DNA from: Trichuris trichiura
Lineage: Eukaryota; Nematoda; Enoplea; Trichinellida; Trichuridae
DNA: 64,000 bases
Direction of reading: 5' to 3'
Assembly: GCA_037903355.1 (NCBI GenBank)
Contig: JBAJFE010000045.1
Span: 1-64,000 of the forward strand
The translations under genes were made by a program, and so were the position numbers. The notes beneath the pieces are model-generated. The model searched no databases, was not told where the DNA came from, and saw nothing but the letters and a program-made list of their open reading frames with translations. Shown piece by piece: positions 1 to 10,305 of the stretch (position 1 is its first letter; each line of letters opens with the position of its first letter).

Positions 1-1310
1 TCAAAAAGAACTACTTTCTTTACTAAAGACTCGTTAAACTTCACGTCCGTCACTTCTTCCACTCGATGCTTCCGAGAATCGTAGATCCTGTAGGTCTTAT
101 CACTCGAATCGTAACCAACAAATGCCACTTTTGTCGCCTTTGCGTCGAGTTTCCTTCTGTTCTGTGCTGGCAGTCACACGTACGCGTCGCAGCTGAACAC
201 TCTGAGATGTCCAACTGAAGGAGAGTTTTCCAAACCATCGCTCGTAAGGCCGTTGCAGTGTTTTCCTTAGGGTTTGGTAAGCGATTCGTAAGATAAGCAG
301 CTGTATGTACAGCTTCTGCCCAAAGGCTTTTCGGCTGATTTCTGGCGCATGGCATTGACTTTACCTTTTCTACAAGAGTTCTATTCCTCGTTCAACCATG
401 CCATTACACTCAAGAGTGTACCGCGGGCTTTTCTTCGTGAAGTCCTGTTCTCCACAAGAAAGTTGCTGACGGTCTTGTTAACAAACTCTGTTCCGCAGTC
501 TGACCGTAGACGGTTCACCGCACGTCCTGTCTCCCGTTTAGCCTCACTTATCGTGGACGTCAGGCACTTAAGGACATCATCTTTCCCCTTCATGAAGTAC
601 ACCTTGCGGTATCCTGACGACTCATTCTTAAAGCAGATGAAATAATGACTACCACCAACAGAGGGCTGGACAAACGGCCCGCAAACATCTGTGTCTAGTA
701 TCTCGCCAAGAAGGCAGTTTCGTCGCTCGATGACTTCTTTGTGTAGCTTACGGGACAAAGAGCCAAAAATACAGTCTTCGCAGAAACACTTCTGCCCTCC
801 TGTGATTTGGAGTCCATCAGCAAGGCTTCGCTCATTCATCATTTTAATCTTGTCGGTGCTAGCCTGCCCAAGTCGTTGGTGCCACAGTTCCAATGAAACG
901 CTCCCAGTGGCAACAGCCATCGGAGACAGAAGAGGTTGAAAAGGTGGACGAATGAGCAACGTGTACAAGTCACCATCTTTGTATCCTACCAGGTCAGTCT
1001 TTCCGTCCTTCGCTAAACTGGGCGTTTCGCCTTCAATCGTAATCTTGTACCCTTGAGCAGCTGCAGCTCCATTGCTAAACAGGGAGCTTGAACCAAATTC
1101 GGGTACGTAGAGAACGTCATTGAGGGTAGACAGAACCCACGTGTTTTCGTTGTACACTTCAACATCAATAGTTCTGACTCCAACAGCGCAAACAAGCTTG
1201 TCATCACCCACTTGCACTCCACTAAGATGGATTTCTTTAATCGTGGAGAACCAATGCTAATTATGCATGATGTGTTTAAAAGCGCCAGAATAAGCGATCC
1301 ATCCGTCATT
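1..1310 (-). pseudogene. Copia pol remnant: protease, GAG-pre-integrase, integrase
   Basis: At about 1250-1310 the frame reads DGWIAYSGAFKH where copia proteases have a DSGA active site; the catalytic Asp is Tyr and a stop follows within ten codons. At 381-1217 a 278-residue open stretch covers the end of the protease, a GAG-pre-integrase zinc segment (LWHQRLGQAS...CFCEDC, with the usual second His replaced by Gln) and the integrase core (DTDVCGPF, then RSDCGTEFVN). At 50-355 the later integrase continues in another frame (AEAVHTAAYLTNRLP). The lost protease Asp, internal stop and frameshifts make it a pseudogene. RT and RNase H lie outside the window. Confidence 0.85.
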
Positions 1311-1399
1311 TCTCTCTTGACGTAATTCTACGTTCGTCCGTACGAAGAAGCCACCCCGAGTCAGCTGGTCATTTTCTGGGTTCAGTGCAGCCGTAACCA

Positions 1400-2128
1400 T
1401 GCACCTTTCGTTGCGACATTCCCTCCGGATGCAACCTTTCTTTTTGCAATTCTAGCATACCACAGTTTTCTACCTGCATGTGTTGTTTGCGTTTCTCGAT
1501 GAAGTGCGAGGTTTTCTTCCAACGAACGCTTCACCAACGGCTCCTGTTCGTACAGAATGACTCAACTGATCCGACTCGCAGACAAGCAACTGAGACGTCA
1601 GATCAGAAAGTTTCGCAAACTTGGATGCAGACAGCCTCCACGACTGATGGAAATCGGTCTTTCGGGCAGAAGGGATTGTACAGCTTTCCCGACAATTGTA
1701 GCGTCGTCTAACACAATGTTCAATGACTGCATTTGTTAACGATGGCATTCAGCCCAGCAATAAACGAGGCAACATTCATACCAGGTTTCCACGTGTACGC
1801 ATGAAACTCTGAAGACACCAGAAGTTTATTGCTCACCGTTGCCTGCTCCTTGATGCTTATGATAGTGTCCATCATCTATTTGGACGTCTTGCGGGAACGG
1901 ATAAACGCATGAAGAAAGTCATCTAGGGACCGAAGAGATGATGCTCCTGGCGATAGCATCCCTCTTCTTCCAGGCTTTGACTTTTTCATCGCCCACAGCC
2001 GGGCACAAAGTCTTTCCACTCACTAGATCAGAGCAATCCCGGGCTTCTAAGATGGCCTCAATTTCAAACTTCCAGCGCAGATAGTTTTCACCATTCAGCT
2101 GAACCAGGCCTTTTTCCAGTTCCATCAC
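1400..2128 (-). pseudogene. Copia gag remnant with broken zinc knuckle
   Basis: The minus strand opens at 2128 with a 69-residue stretch typical of the start of copia gag proteins (LNGENYLRWKFEIEAIL, then a GDEKVKAWKKRD-like segment), followed by frameshifted pieces. The CCHC knuckle lies at 1416-1457. Its second residue is a TAG stop (plus strand 1452-1454), and the expected His is a Cys (frame reads C-stop-N-C-K-K-K-G-C-I-R-R-E-C). Gag would coat the RNA and form the particle; this copy cannot. The limits are approximate because of the frameshifts. Confidence 0.75.
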
Positions 2129-2330
2129 TTGTTCGCAGCAGCGATATTCCGATCAATACAGATCCGTTCGCAACTTCTTCGCTGACGTTGCAGTCCTCAG
2201 ACAACGTCAACTCACAACAAACAGAAGCACAAGCTTCAACGAATACACGTTCGAACAAAAGGAACTTACAGGCGTTCGTGTTGACAACTTCCTCAACTTA
2301 GTGCTCAGCAACTGGCGCAGAGGAAGCGTG

Positions 2331-2344
2331 CAGGGCCCATAATC
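2331..2344 (-). other. Copia-type primer-binding site
   Basis: On the minus strand the bases right after the LTR read gattatgggccctg. This closely resembles the site after the 5' LTR of Drosophila copia, which pairs with an internal fragment of initiator tRNA-Met rather than with the tRNA 3' end. It therefore supports both the element class and the LTR boundary. Confidence 0.7.
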
Positions 2345-2583
2345 TGTTGTAAATTTATATGCGCAGCACTCGGAGTTCGGTTAGGAAGTCTACTTTACTG
2401 TCAGCACATGCCTACCTAACAAGCACAAGTGTTCAGCGAAAGCGAAAACTAGCGAGTAGAAAAAGAACGAGCAAACAGGCAGCGACCGGCGCGTCACACA
2501 GTTGGCAATGCGCCAAACGTAAATCATCCTGACACGTGTAACTGATATGCTCATATTGACGCGTCGGTTTGCATTTCTCAACA
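2345..2583 (-). repeat. 5' long terminal repeat of the copia element
   Basis: This 239-bp segment has the short inverted ends typical of LTRs: tgttgt at the left end and ctcaaca at the right end on the plus strand, so the minus-strand LTR begins TGTTGAG and ends ACAACA. Its inner edge abuts the primer-binding site. The size is close to the LTR of Drosophila copia (about 276 bp, from memory). The borders come from this geometry alone because the partner LTR is outside the window. Confidence 0.75.
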
Positions 2584-2880
2584 ATTAGCAATTTCTACGA
2601 AAAGTAAGGCTTGCGAAACCGAACATAATTGAATGCAACATAAGTGCTCCAACGCAAGAAACCAAGGCAGTACTGAAGTGTACTAAAGGAACAAAAGTAT
2701 ATACGCTCGTGGAGCTAACGAGCAAATGAAAGTACAAAACTGAACGAACGAAAAGATACGGAGACAACAATCGAAAAGCTTTATATATGTTGTCTTCCAG
2801 CGTGGAGCGTCGTCATGTAGTGATGCTCTCAATGTAACTGTTCAGGCCGGGCATGTAGGCCTGACTTGTGCCGCATTCAT

Positions 2881-5168
2881 TTACCGGTGCCCCTGTTGGT
2901 TTTTAGCCACATTAGTGGAGTGGGCAGCTCGGTGGCTTGTCGTAGTCGGGCTGCACCAGCCGCCTTGAGCTCCTATAACTACAGCGCCGGCGCCAAAGCT
3001 CTTCGCTCCTGTAAGCTTAAGAGCAGCCCGTTTGAAACGCTCATACTTGCGGCACTTTTCGGCGTGGCATCTGTTTACAGAGTCCGTGGTCTCCCACGGT
3101 ATGGCTACATTGACGACCCAACATGAGTCGTCTTTCGTGAAGAGCAGATACGGCTTGAAGGTTTCACCCTCCAACCGGATCACGGACTCATGTACAAGAT
3201 GGAATCCGGAGGCCTCAACTGACTGCATCAGCTTATTCAGAATGCCATTATGCTGCCTGTGAAGGCGCAGTTTTGGGAGATGTTGCTGAGAGATTCAGGG
3301 GCACCGCTTACTACGCCGCACTTCCGGCAAAGAACTCTCCGGTCTCCCAGTTCAGGTCGGCTCTTAAGGGCCCGCAAGCGCGTGGAAACCAGAGAAGTTC
3401 TAACCTTCAGGGCAGCGATGAAGTTGTGCCCCGTCATCCCCTCACCAGCAATCCACCCGTTGCTACGCCAATCACAGAACTCCTTGTAGCCTGTTCCTTG
3501 GTACGTGGCCATGAATTTGGCTTCTCGGGCCGCAGCCCACGCCGTTTTCGCCACGTTCAAACTAGCTTGTTCGGATGTAGCCACGCCTTGCCGCCGAATT
3601 AATCGACTCCGACAGCGCTGGTTAAACCAGAGCTCTGAGACGGACTGGGCAGCCGTATCGGTACTTCTGCTATCACTGAGCACTAGTCGAATCGTAGTGC
3701 GATCAGCCGTTTCTTGCAAACTGATAAAACTGAGTCCGCTCTTCTTCTTCTTCGGTAAATGGATAAAATCGTCGGATAAAGTACTGACGGGCAGGTGGAG
3801 AACTCTTTCGACTCTCTGCCTTACCATCTTATCGATGGCTGCTGCCGTCTGACTAAGTGGATTGCCCACTGTCAGAGTATGAAGAAGTCGTGGCAGCAGA
3901 GGCGTTCGAATCAGCTCTAACTTCTGCAGCGGCTTCAACTCTGCCTTGCATGCGCGATCCAGGAGCGCCCGCGCTCCCGCTAGCCGATCGCGCCGCCGGC
4001 CAAACGGATTAACTCTACTCCTAAATAGTGTACGGCTGTGCCGGATTAAGATAAAACTGGGGCTCCATCGTGAGAGCCACTGATCGGCACCTTGGAATTT
4101 TGTACAACCTGAGCGAACAGCATTTCTGTACATTTAAGGACAGGCTGCGAGCGGGTAAAAAAACGATAAGAAAATAACAAATTGCTCTGCAGACCTGCCC
4201 TGCTGTCGCTCAGGAGGAGTAGGTCATCGGCGAACGCAAGGCAGTTCACCTGCACATTATCAGTGATGGTGAAACCTCTTCCATTCTTTGCCAACTCGAG
4301 CAGCTCGTCTATCACCAACGAGAACAGCAAAGGCGACAGTGGATCGCCTTGCTTAACGCCTCGGCGTAGCGGAATCAAGCTGGAAACGCCGGATGAATGC
4401 TCGATTTGCGTGAAGGAGTTGGCGAGGAGGCTTGTTATGAGCTGCACGTTGCTTACTCCCACACCTTGGCGCGACAGTGCACGGCGCACAGAATTGTGGG
4501 ACACCATTTCGAACGCCTTGGCAACGTCCAGCGTTGCCAAGCTGAGCTCTCTGTGCTCACCACGAGAGAGGGCTAAGGCAGAAGATGTTCTCACCGCAAC
4601 CGTCAGTCTTTTTGATAAAACCTTTCTGCCTGATATTTAATTCGACCATTGTTGATAAACAATTGGCCAACATTTTGGCGAATAGCCGATAAAACACCGA
4701 GGCAATCGTAAATGGCCGGTAGTCACCGGGTCCTCTCGGGTCACTTTTCTTCTTCGGAATTGAAACTGTTCGGCAAACTTTGAAACGTGCTGGTACATCC
4801 CGGTAAAACAGCCGTAAGTGAAAGACTAAAACCAATTCAGCTTCCTGCAGGCTACGCGCATGATCCACTGTTACTCTGTCTGGACCAGCTGCGGATTTGC
4901 GCGGAATTTTTGACAAGGCAGTTCTTATCTCATCTGGTAAAATAGATAAAATGAGTCTGCTCTTTTGCTCCCGCGCTATTCGCTGAAATCGCTTCGGCAA
5001 AAACGGGGCGTTATCAGTAGGTGAGCACGTTTCGAAGGCCTCCAAATAGAATGCAGTGCAATCTGGAAGAGGCACTTCGTGCTCCACTGGCGAGGCTCCA
5101 TCAAGGACGGCTTCAGCGAGCCTAGTCCTGTTCGTGTTGTATAACCGCTTCAACTGCCGATAGCGCAA
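2881..5168 (-). pseudogene. Frameshifted RT and endonuclease of the R2-like element
   Basis: Four open pieces follow one another leftward: 5168-4557, 4594-4046, 4133-3237 and 3228-2881. The first two contain RT blocks: SIPKKKSDPRGPGDYRPFTIASVFYR split over its conserved core, LDVAKAFEMVSH (motif A, with the second Asp of AFD changed to Glu), GVKQGDPLSPLLF (motif B) and LAFADDLLLLSD (motif C, intact FADD at 4223-4234). The third piece ends in a Cys cluster CRKCGVVSGAPESLSNISQNC-like, where the expected His of CCHC is Asn. The last holds the endonuclease core, but the PD and downstream D positions read KPY and VVN, so catalysis is probably lost. It ends GAGAVVIGAQGGWC. A dead copy. Confidence 0.85.
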
Positions 5169-5690
5169 TTGCTTCTGCTGCTTCTGACGGAGCTGAGTTG
5201 ATGGCTAGCTTGGATCTCCGCCTATGCATTTTAAAACGACTTTCGCCGTGTTATCCAAGATGCGATGCCCCTCTAGGGCTCGTCCAGCTAAGACAGAGAG
5301 TGCCTGAAGGCGAAATCCTGCTGGAGCCTCACAACAGGAAGCCTCTTCCGAATCAGCGTGAGAAGCCTGCTGGTTATTAACACCCGGGCAATGAGCAGTT
5401 GCATTCGGTAAAATAGTTGGTTCGGTCGATAAAACTATGGAAGATGGTCTGGATAAAACAGAACCAGGTGCTGATAGAACTTAAGACGCAGGCGCCATCG
5501 ACTCGTCTGGTAAAACATATCCACTGTGCGGTAAACACATGCGCACCCAAGGAAGTGCCGGATTGTGCTGATAAACCTGAGTGTTGTAATAATGAAGAAG
5601 CGGCAGACTGAACCGGTAAAACAGCTTCAGACGTAGATGCCGAGACGTCAGGTAAAACATATGCATATATGCAGGAACGGCTAACAAAGT
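5168..5690 (-). other. Low-complexity N-terminal region of the R2-like element with recurrent VLP/VLS motif
   Basis: Upstream of the RT the plus strand repeats ggtaaaac or gataaaac roughly every 20-45 bp between 5405 and 5665. Read on the minus strand these give repeated Val-Leu-Pro or Val-Leu-Ser units (such as VLPDVSAS, EAVLPVQS, SIVLSTEP, TILPNATA) separated by Ser/Ala/Thr-rich spacers, in two frames. This suggests a disordered, internally repeated N-terminal segment of the same polyprotein, now frameshifted. The same octamer also occurs inside the RT (for example 4610, 4687, 4803). Confidence 0.5.
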
Positions 5691-6575
5691 CAGTCTTGAA
5701 AGCTTTGTCTGTCCATTCGTATATGATTAAGGGTATTTTTTAACTTTTACTTCACACTGATGATGCAAGAATTAAAGCCCTGACATCATTTTTGCAAGCC
5801 ATGAATTTGAGTAGTTTCACCTTCGTCATACATCTCATCAGTGCTTAGCAAGTCCATCGCTGTCTCCTGAGCTGTTGTCACTATCCTAAACGATGCATTC
5901 TTTTTTAGCATTGTGTTTTTAGACTTTATATGGGTGGAAGGGAGCATTATAGCAGCGTGACCAACTTCTCTTTCGCCGGTATGCGCAATCGATTTCCCAG
6001 AGCGGTCTTTCCTTACAGTCTGTTATACCTCACTCGTTAGAGATTTAAAGGACGTCTTGAGCTGCCAGCTTGTTTAAAGCCTTCATAAGGTACTCGCGGC
6101 AAAAGTTACAGTGCTTACAGCTGGTGCAGTGACGATGCATCTTCGCAGATGGGGAGCCTAATAAGATGGTTGACATCTCTTCTCCTCTACAAAAATTCAT
6201 TTCAACAGATTCATGTCAGAGGAAGGAACTGACATACCTTTATTTGGTAGCAATGGTCACTTTACTTTGTTATTGCTACAAGAATTTTCATGCGCACTTG
6301 TTCTGCGTTATATGGTGTTGAAGCTTTATGAATCACACTTCTTCTGTCATCAGCGCTTGAATGAATGATGTGATAATCGTAGGGGTTGTACTCCGCTGGC
6401 TAAACAACTCTTATTACCTACTTTGCTATTCATTAAATAAACAATATAATAGCTGACTTACGCAAATATGTACAGATAACTCAGGTCACGGCTGTACTGT
6501 GATTATGCAAATGAAAGAGGAAGTAATCCAAGCTGCTACAGCGAGAAAGTGTCAACGCTGCTCAACTCGATGACG
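5691..6575. other. Intergenic stretch, nothing recognised
   Basis: About 0.9 kb without a recognisable coding region, repeat or RNA gene on either strand. It separates the R2-like element from the hAT-like element. Confidence 0.5.
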
Positions 6576-6583
6576 CTCTAAAC

Positions 6584-6737
6584 CAGTGTTTTTCAACGTG
6601 GGCCCTGGGGCCCCCTGGGAGCCCCTGAGAGATTTTAAGGGGGCCGTGGAAAACAATGCGGCAGGACGTTGTCTCAATCAACGGTGGGACCTGACAAAGG
6701 CTAGGGGAGCCCTGGGGCAAAAAGGTTGAGAAACTAT
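6584..6737. repeat. Left internal copy of the hAT-element terminal segment
   Basis: This segment and 8078-8218 share long near-identical stretches (for example gcggcaggacgttgtc, then aatcaacggtggg, then aggggagccctggggcaa and gttgagaaactatg). Both are in the same orientation. By itself this copy has both hAT-like ends, so it resembles a complete miniature element placed at the left end of the larger one. Confidence 0.7.
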
Positions 6738-8077
6738 GCCACAGACCTTCTTTTGTGTTGCCACTCGCAAATGCTAACTTCTTCTCCTTGCGGCTCAAAT
6801 AGCAATGGCATATTCCTATATCATTCTTCGAGGCAACGCGTAGTTAGTGGCTTTTCTTTGCGCCCTTCTGCTACGAATTTTCAGAAAAGTTGGTTAATTT
6901 CATCCTCCATTCTACTTGGTTCCGACAACTTCCAGGTCTACAGCTCAGGAACCGCAACAGTATTTCCCTGCTGTTCCGCGTTTGGCCATTCACAGTTTTT
7001 GCGTTCCGTGAGGAAAACCGCAAGCGGTGGCGCACACGACACAACGTCAGTCGATCCTTGTTTAAATTTTCACCAATTTCGTCCACTCTCGCATGCACTA
7101 ACGATCTCCACAATTGCCACTAGCGGTGGCTGACGTTCCCTCGTCAGCAGACAACGGATAATTGTTCAGTCTAAGTACCATGCTAGAAGAAAGGCGCAAG
7201 TAGTAGCTCGCCTCCTCCGCCGACCATTAACCAGTTTTCTTCACCGGTGATCAATGTCGTCCACTCGCCCTGCTCTGGGCGACTTCCACGTTTTCGGCCT
7301 GCCAAGGATAGCCTTCTCTCGTTAGCCTAGAAGACGGGCCCGCTAGATAAGAAAAAACAAACCTCTTGCGAAGAAGGCCACTACGAGGGACATGTAATGG
7401 TCCATTTGTGCCAGAAGGTGTGCAAATGGTTCAATTATACGATGTTGACTGGGCAAGCAAGAGTATACAGGGAAAAAGCAACTGACGGAAAGCACGTCGT
7501 TGTCGTCGTTGTCGATAGACGAACGGTTGACTTATTGAGAGACGAATAAACCTTCTTTTGTTTTACACGTGAATGTGCAAAATGTACGAATCGGTAACTG
7601 CACCTCTGAAAATTCATCTCTTCAGTAGAGAAAGTGCAATACTCCTGCCTCGCTTTTCACGAAACTGGGCACTTTTGTGCTCTTCCTTATCAATTTCGTA
7701 AAATTCTTGTTCCTTCCTCAGGGTGAAGGTTACGGGCTACGGGCCGCCTAGCTTCTTTCGGTGCGCAGCTATCGCGAACGGTTTCATTTCTTTCCTTCCC
7801 GGCAAAAAAGCACAAGCATTGACCGTTGAAACCACCGGGGACGACTTAAGAGCAAAATCTTGCGAGTGTGGCCCACATCCGTTTGCGCAATATTTCCAGC
7901 CTTTGACCGCCGGAGAGGTAACGCTGTCTCGCCATCTTTCATGCGCTGATGGTTGATTCTTGTCTCTGTTGCAGAGAAATGTCGCTGGCGCAGAATTGCT
8001 TCCTCCGTCCCTCAAGCAATTCTGGTCCAATTATGACCAGGCTGGTCCACCTGTGTTTCCATAGACCACAATTTGTG

Positions 8078-8218
8078 AACGTGGGCCCTGGAAGCCAAGG
8101 AGCCCTGGAGAATAATGCGGCAGGACGTTGTCCCAATCAACGGTGGGCCCTGACAAGAACTAGGGGGCCCTGACAAAAGCTAGGGGAGCCCTGGGGCAAA
8201 ACAGGTTGAGAAACTATG
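8078..8218. repeat. Right internal copy of the hAT-element terminal segment
   Basis: Direct repeat of the segment at 6600-6737, about 1.48 kb downstream, with a short extra duplication of a gccctgacaa-containing block (around 8140-8175). Its right boundary is the end of the composite element; its left boundary is degenerate. Confidence 0.7.
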
Positions 8219-8226
8219 CTCTAAAC

Positions 8227-9744
8227 AGTCTGAAATTTTTTTGCCTGTATAGTAACAGCTTACTGGCCCATCCTGTGCAACTTTAAATAGAGGTCTTCCC
8301 ATCCTGGACAAAACAATGTTCACGTTAACTTATAGTACGGCTAGTACGCGTTGTTGTGCAATAAAAGCGTTCAACTTCATTTCTTCTTTGAAACTGCTTT
8401 ACTATGCGTTGATGCGGTGCGGTATGCCAACAATGAATGGAAAACAAACCGTTAGCGAGTTGAAGGGTTGGGTTATTACTTAAAGGAGCCACCTTCATAG
8501 CTCTAAGGAATGCTTAATGAGAATGGCGAGCGAAATCGTCTCTGCAGCCGGCGGGAAACATTAAACCCAAGGATTTCATGCAAGATGCCAACATCCCTCT
8601 CCTTATTCACAGGGCGTATAGCAAAGAAACGTTAGAAAGAAATAGTGAAGTCCCTACCACAATAGCAAATCAAAAAGCCCTTTTTAAGGCAACATTTTGC
8701 TGAAGCAGCCGACAAGTGCGACGCAGTCAAGAAAATATGGAGCAGCTTAACGGTTTGAACCTGCTTTCAACTGAATAATTTCGCTTTATCGCTTCCTTCA
8801 CACTGAAGGTTTATGCAAATTCCAAATGATCGTTAAATATGCAAATACTCTGCGCGCGCGCGCGCGCGCTAGTCATTATCGCGTGAAAACAACTGTGCAT
8901 AGGCGAGTGAACGCGCCTGCACTGGAAAATTCTTTTTTCACTTCTCCGCAGCTCATCTTCAATAACGAAGGAACTCCCTCCTTTCTACCGGTTAGCAATT
9001 GCAGACTGCAATGTTAACACGTAGTCGCACTGACTGAAAGAAGTAATAAAACTATACAGCAAGTCCCTGATGCAAAGATTCAAACGACATTTTAGCCAGC
9101 ATAAACAGCCATAAATACGGTGGGTTAATGCCAGCTCATACTAGACAAACTGAATTATAGTTATACTGACGAAAGCATAGACACCTCTTACGTCAGATAG
9201 CTCATTGATGTTAAGTCAAACCTTTGATTGCAAAGAGGATTGCACAACGACTAACGGAAACTAAGCATATGCAAATGCATTTCTAAAATCTGCGAGTTGA
9301 CCTTGTTGAGCGAATAGCAACTGTCTATATTGTTTAATGGTGGGCAGTTCGCGCGCATCCCGGTTTGCCTACTGAAGGGAAAAAATGCACGTCAATTCAT
9401 CGCAGCGGTGCATAGCCTTTGTATAAACTCTGTTCACCGTTCTCTTTATTCTTGAATGTAATTTTGGTAGAAACGAAGAATTATAAAACTGTCAAAGCCG
9501 GGTTGCTGAGTCATCAGGGTGGAATAAAACTGACTTAACGGAAACATTTGGTTTTTCTTTTTTTCTTCTGCTGCATATCGATGCTGAAGATTGGCCCAAC
9601 ATGCTTTTGTCAACTAAGTGTTCAATCGTTCGAGTAGGTTGAAAATGCGACAATTCTTATTTTGACAGTCCATTAACCACGTCGGTCATAGTTAAATAGC
9701 AGTAGCACAGTTAGTCATTCTCTAGGTTTGACTTCCATTGAAAC
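8227..9744. other. Intergenic stretch with a GC dinucleotide run
   Basis: No coding region recognised. The only feature is an 18-bp (GC)n run at about 8852-8869. Confidence 0.5.
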
Positions 9745-10305
9745 TCCCACCAGAAACATTCTACATCGTTCATATTGCTTGCAAAGCTTCTACCTTCAGT
9801 CTTTTGAATATGTATCATTAAATGGAACGTTTGCTACTGGCGTATATCAGAAGGAATAGTTTCTTTGACTGTTCACGCTAATGAGAATAACTTGTAGCCA
9901 AAAAGGTGCAGTAGTGCAACAGAGCCATAATGCGTTTTCACCGTTACCGCTAAATATCTTCTTCGACGGTCTCTACTGCTGCTTCTGTGGTAGGCCTGAA
10001 CCTTTAGGATGTACAAAGCGGATCGAAGCTGCCGCTGGAGACATCCCATATCGTTTATATTGTCTGCAAAGCTTTTATCTTCAGTCTCTTGAACATGCAT
10101 CATCAAATGGAGTCTTTCCGACTGACATGTACCAGGGAGTATCATTTCTTCAACAGTTGATGCTATGAGAAGTCGCCGTTAGCCGAAGAGGTGCAGTAGT
10201 GCAACAGGTCTTCATGCACACTCATGGTTACCGCCGATTAATATCTTCTTATAAAGCTACTGCAGCTGCTCCTTGTAGTGGTAGGCCTGAACCTCCCTGA
10301 AGCAC
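9745..10305. repeat. Diverged tandem duplication, unit about 285-291 bp
   Basis: Two adjacent direct copies share many blocks: gcaaagctt at 9781 and 10066, gtgcagtagtgcaacag at about 9906 and 10192, and ggtaggcctgaacct at 9989 and 10280. The offset grows from 285 to 291 bp through small indels. Open frames across it are not conserved between copies, so it looks non-coding. Confidence 0.75.

Larger units (their letters stand above)
1..2583 (-). mobile_element. Decayed Ty1/copia LTR retrotransposon, cut by left window edge
   Basis: Reading leftward on the minus strand the order is 5' LTR (2345-2583), primer-binding site (2331-2344), gag (about 2128 to 1400), protease (around 1250-1310) and integrase (about 1217 to beyond 50). 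This is the Ty1/copia order, in which integrase precedes reverse transcriptase; RT, RNase H and the 3' LTR would lie left of the window. Several frameshifts and stops break the frame, so the copy cannot encode a full polyprotein. The 5 bp outside the LTR (2584-2588, attag) are the expected target-site duplication, but its partner is outside the window. Confidence 0.9.
2790..5690 (-). mobile_element. Decayed non-LTR retrotransposon, restriction-like endonuclease class (R2/R4/NeSL group)
   Basis: Reading leftward: a low-complexity N-terminal part (about 5690-5170), reverse transcriptase (about 5168-4050), a linker with a Cys-rich motif (about 3300), and a C-terminal restriction-like endonuclease (about 3200-2881). 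An endonuclease after the RT, instead of an apurinic endonuclease before it, defines the R2-type superfamily. At least three frameshifts split the reading frame. No LTRs or poly-A tail are visible and neither end could be fixed. The flanks do not look like 28S rDNA, so this is not an R2 in its classical site. It lies right beside the copia element in a small nest of dead retroelements. Confidence 0.85.
6584..8218. mobile_element. Non-autonomous hAT-like element with 8-bp target duplication
   Basis: The left end (6584) reads cagtgtttttcaac and the right end (8205-8218) reads gttgagaaactatg; as inverted repeats they match at 11 of 14 positions. The CAGTG...CACTG type end is characteristic of hAT transposons. 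Directly outside lie identical 8-bp sequences, ctctaaac at 6576-6583 and 8219-8226, the duplication length expected for hAT. The interior of about 1.3 kb has no recognisable transposase. A segment of about 150 bp is present near both ends in the same orientation (6600-6737 and 8078-8218), so the structure is composite. Confidence 0.8.

Noticed and set aside
2790..5690. R2 element in 28S rDNA
   Set aside because: The flanks do not resemble rDNA, and no other rRNA sequence is present in the window.
7737..8030. Open frames on both strands inside the hAT-like element
   Set aside because: No transposase motif; the element appears non-autonomous.
8851..8870. GC dinucleotide run as a Z-DNA or regulatory element
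   Set aside because: Only nine units; a simple microsatellite is sufficient.
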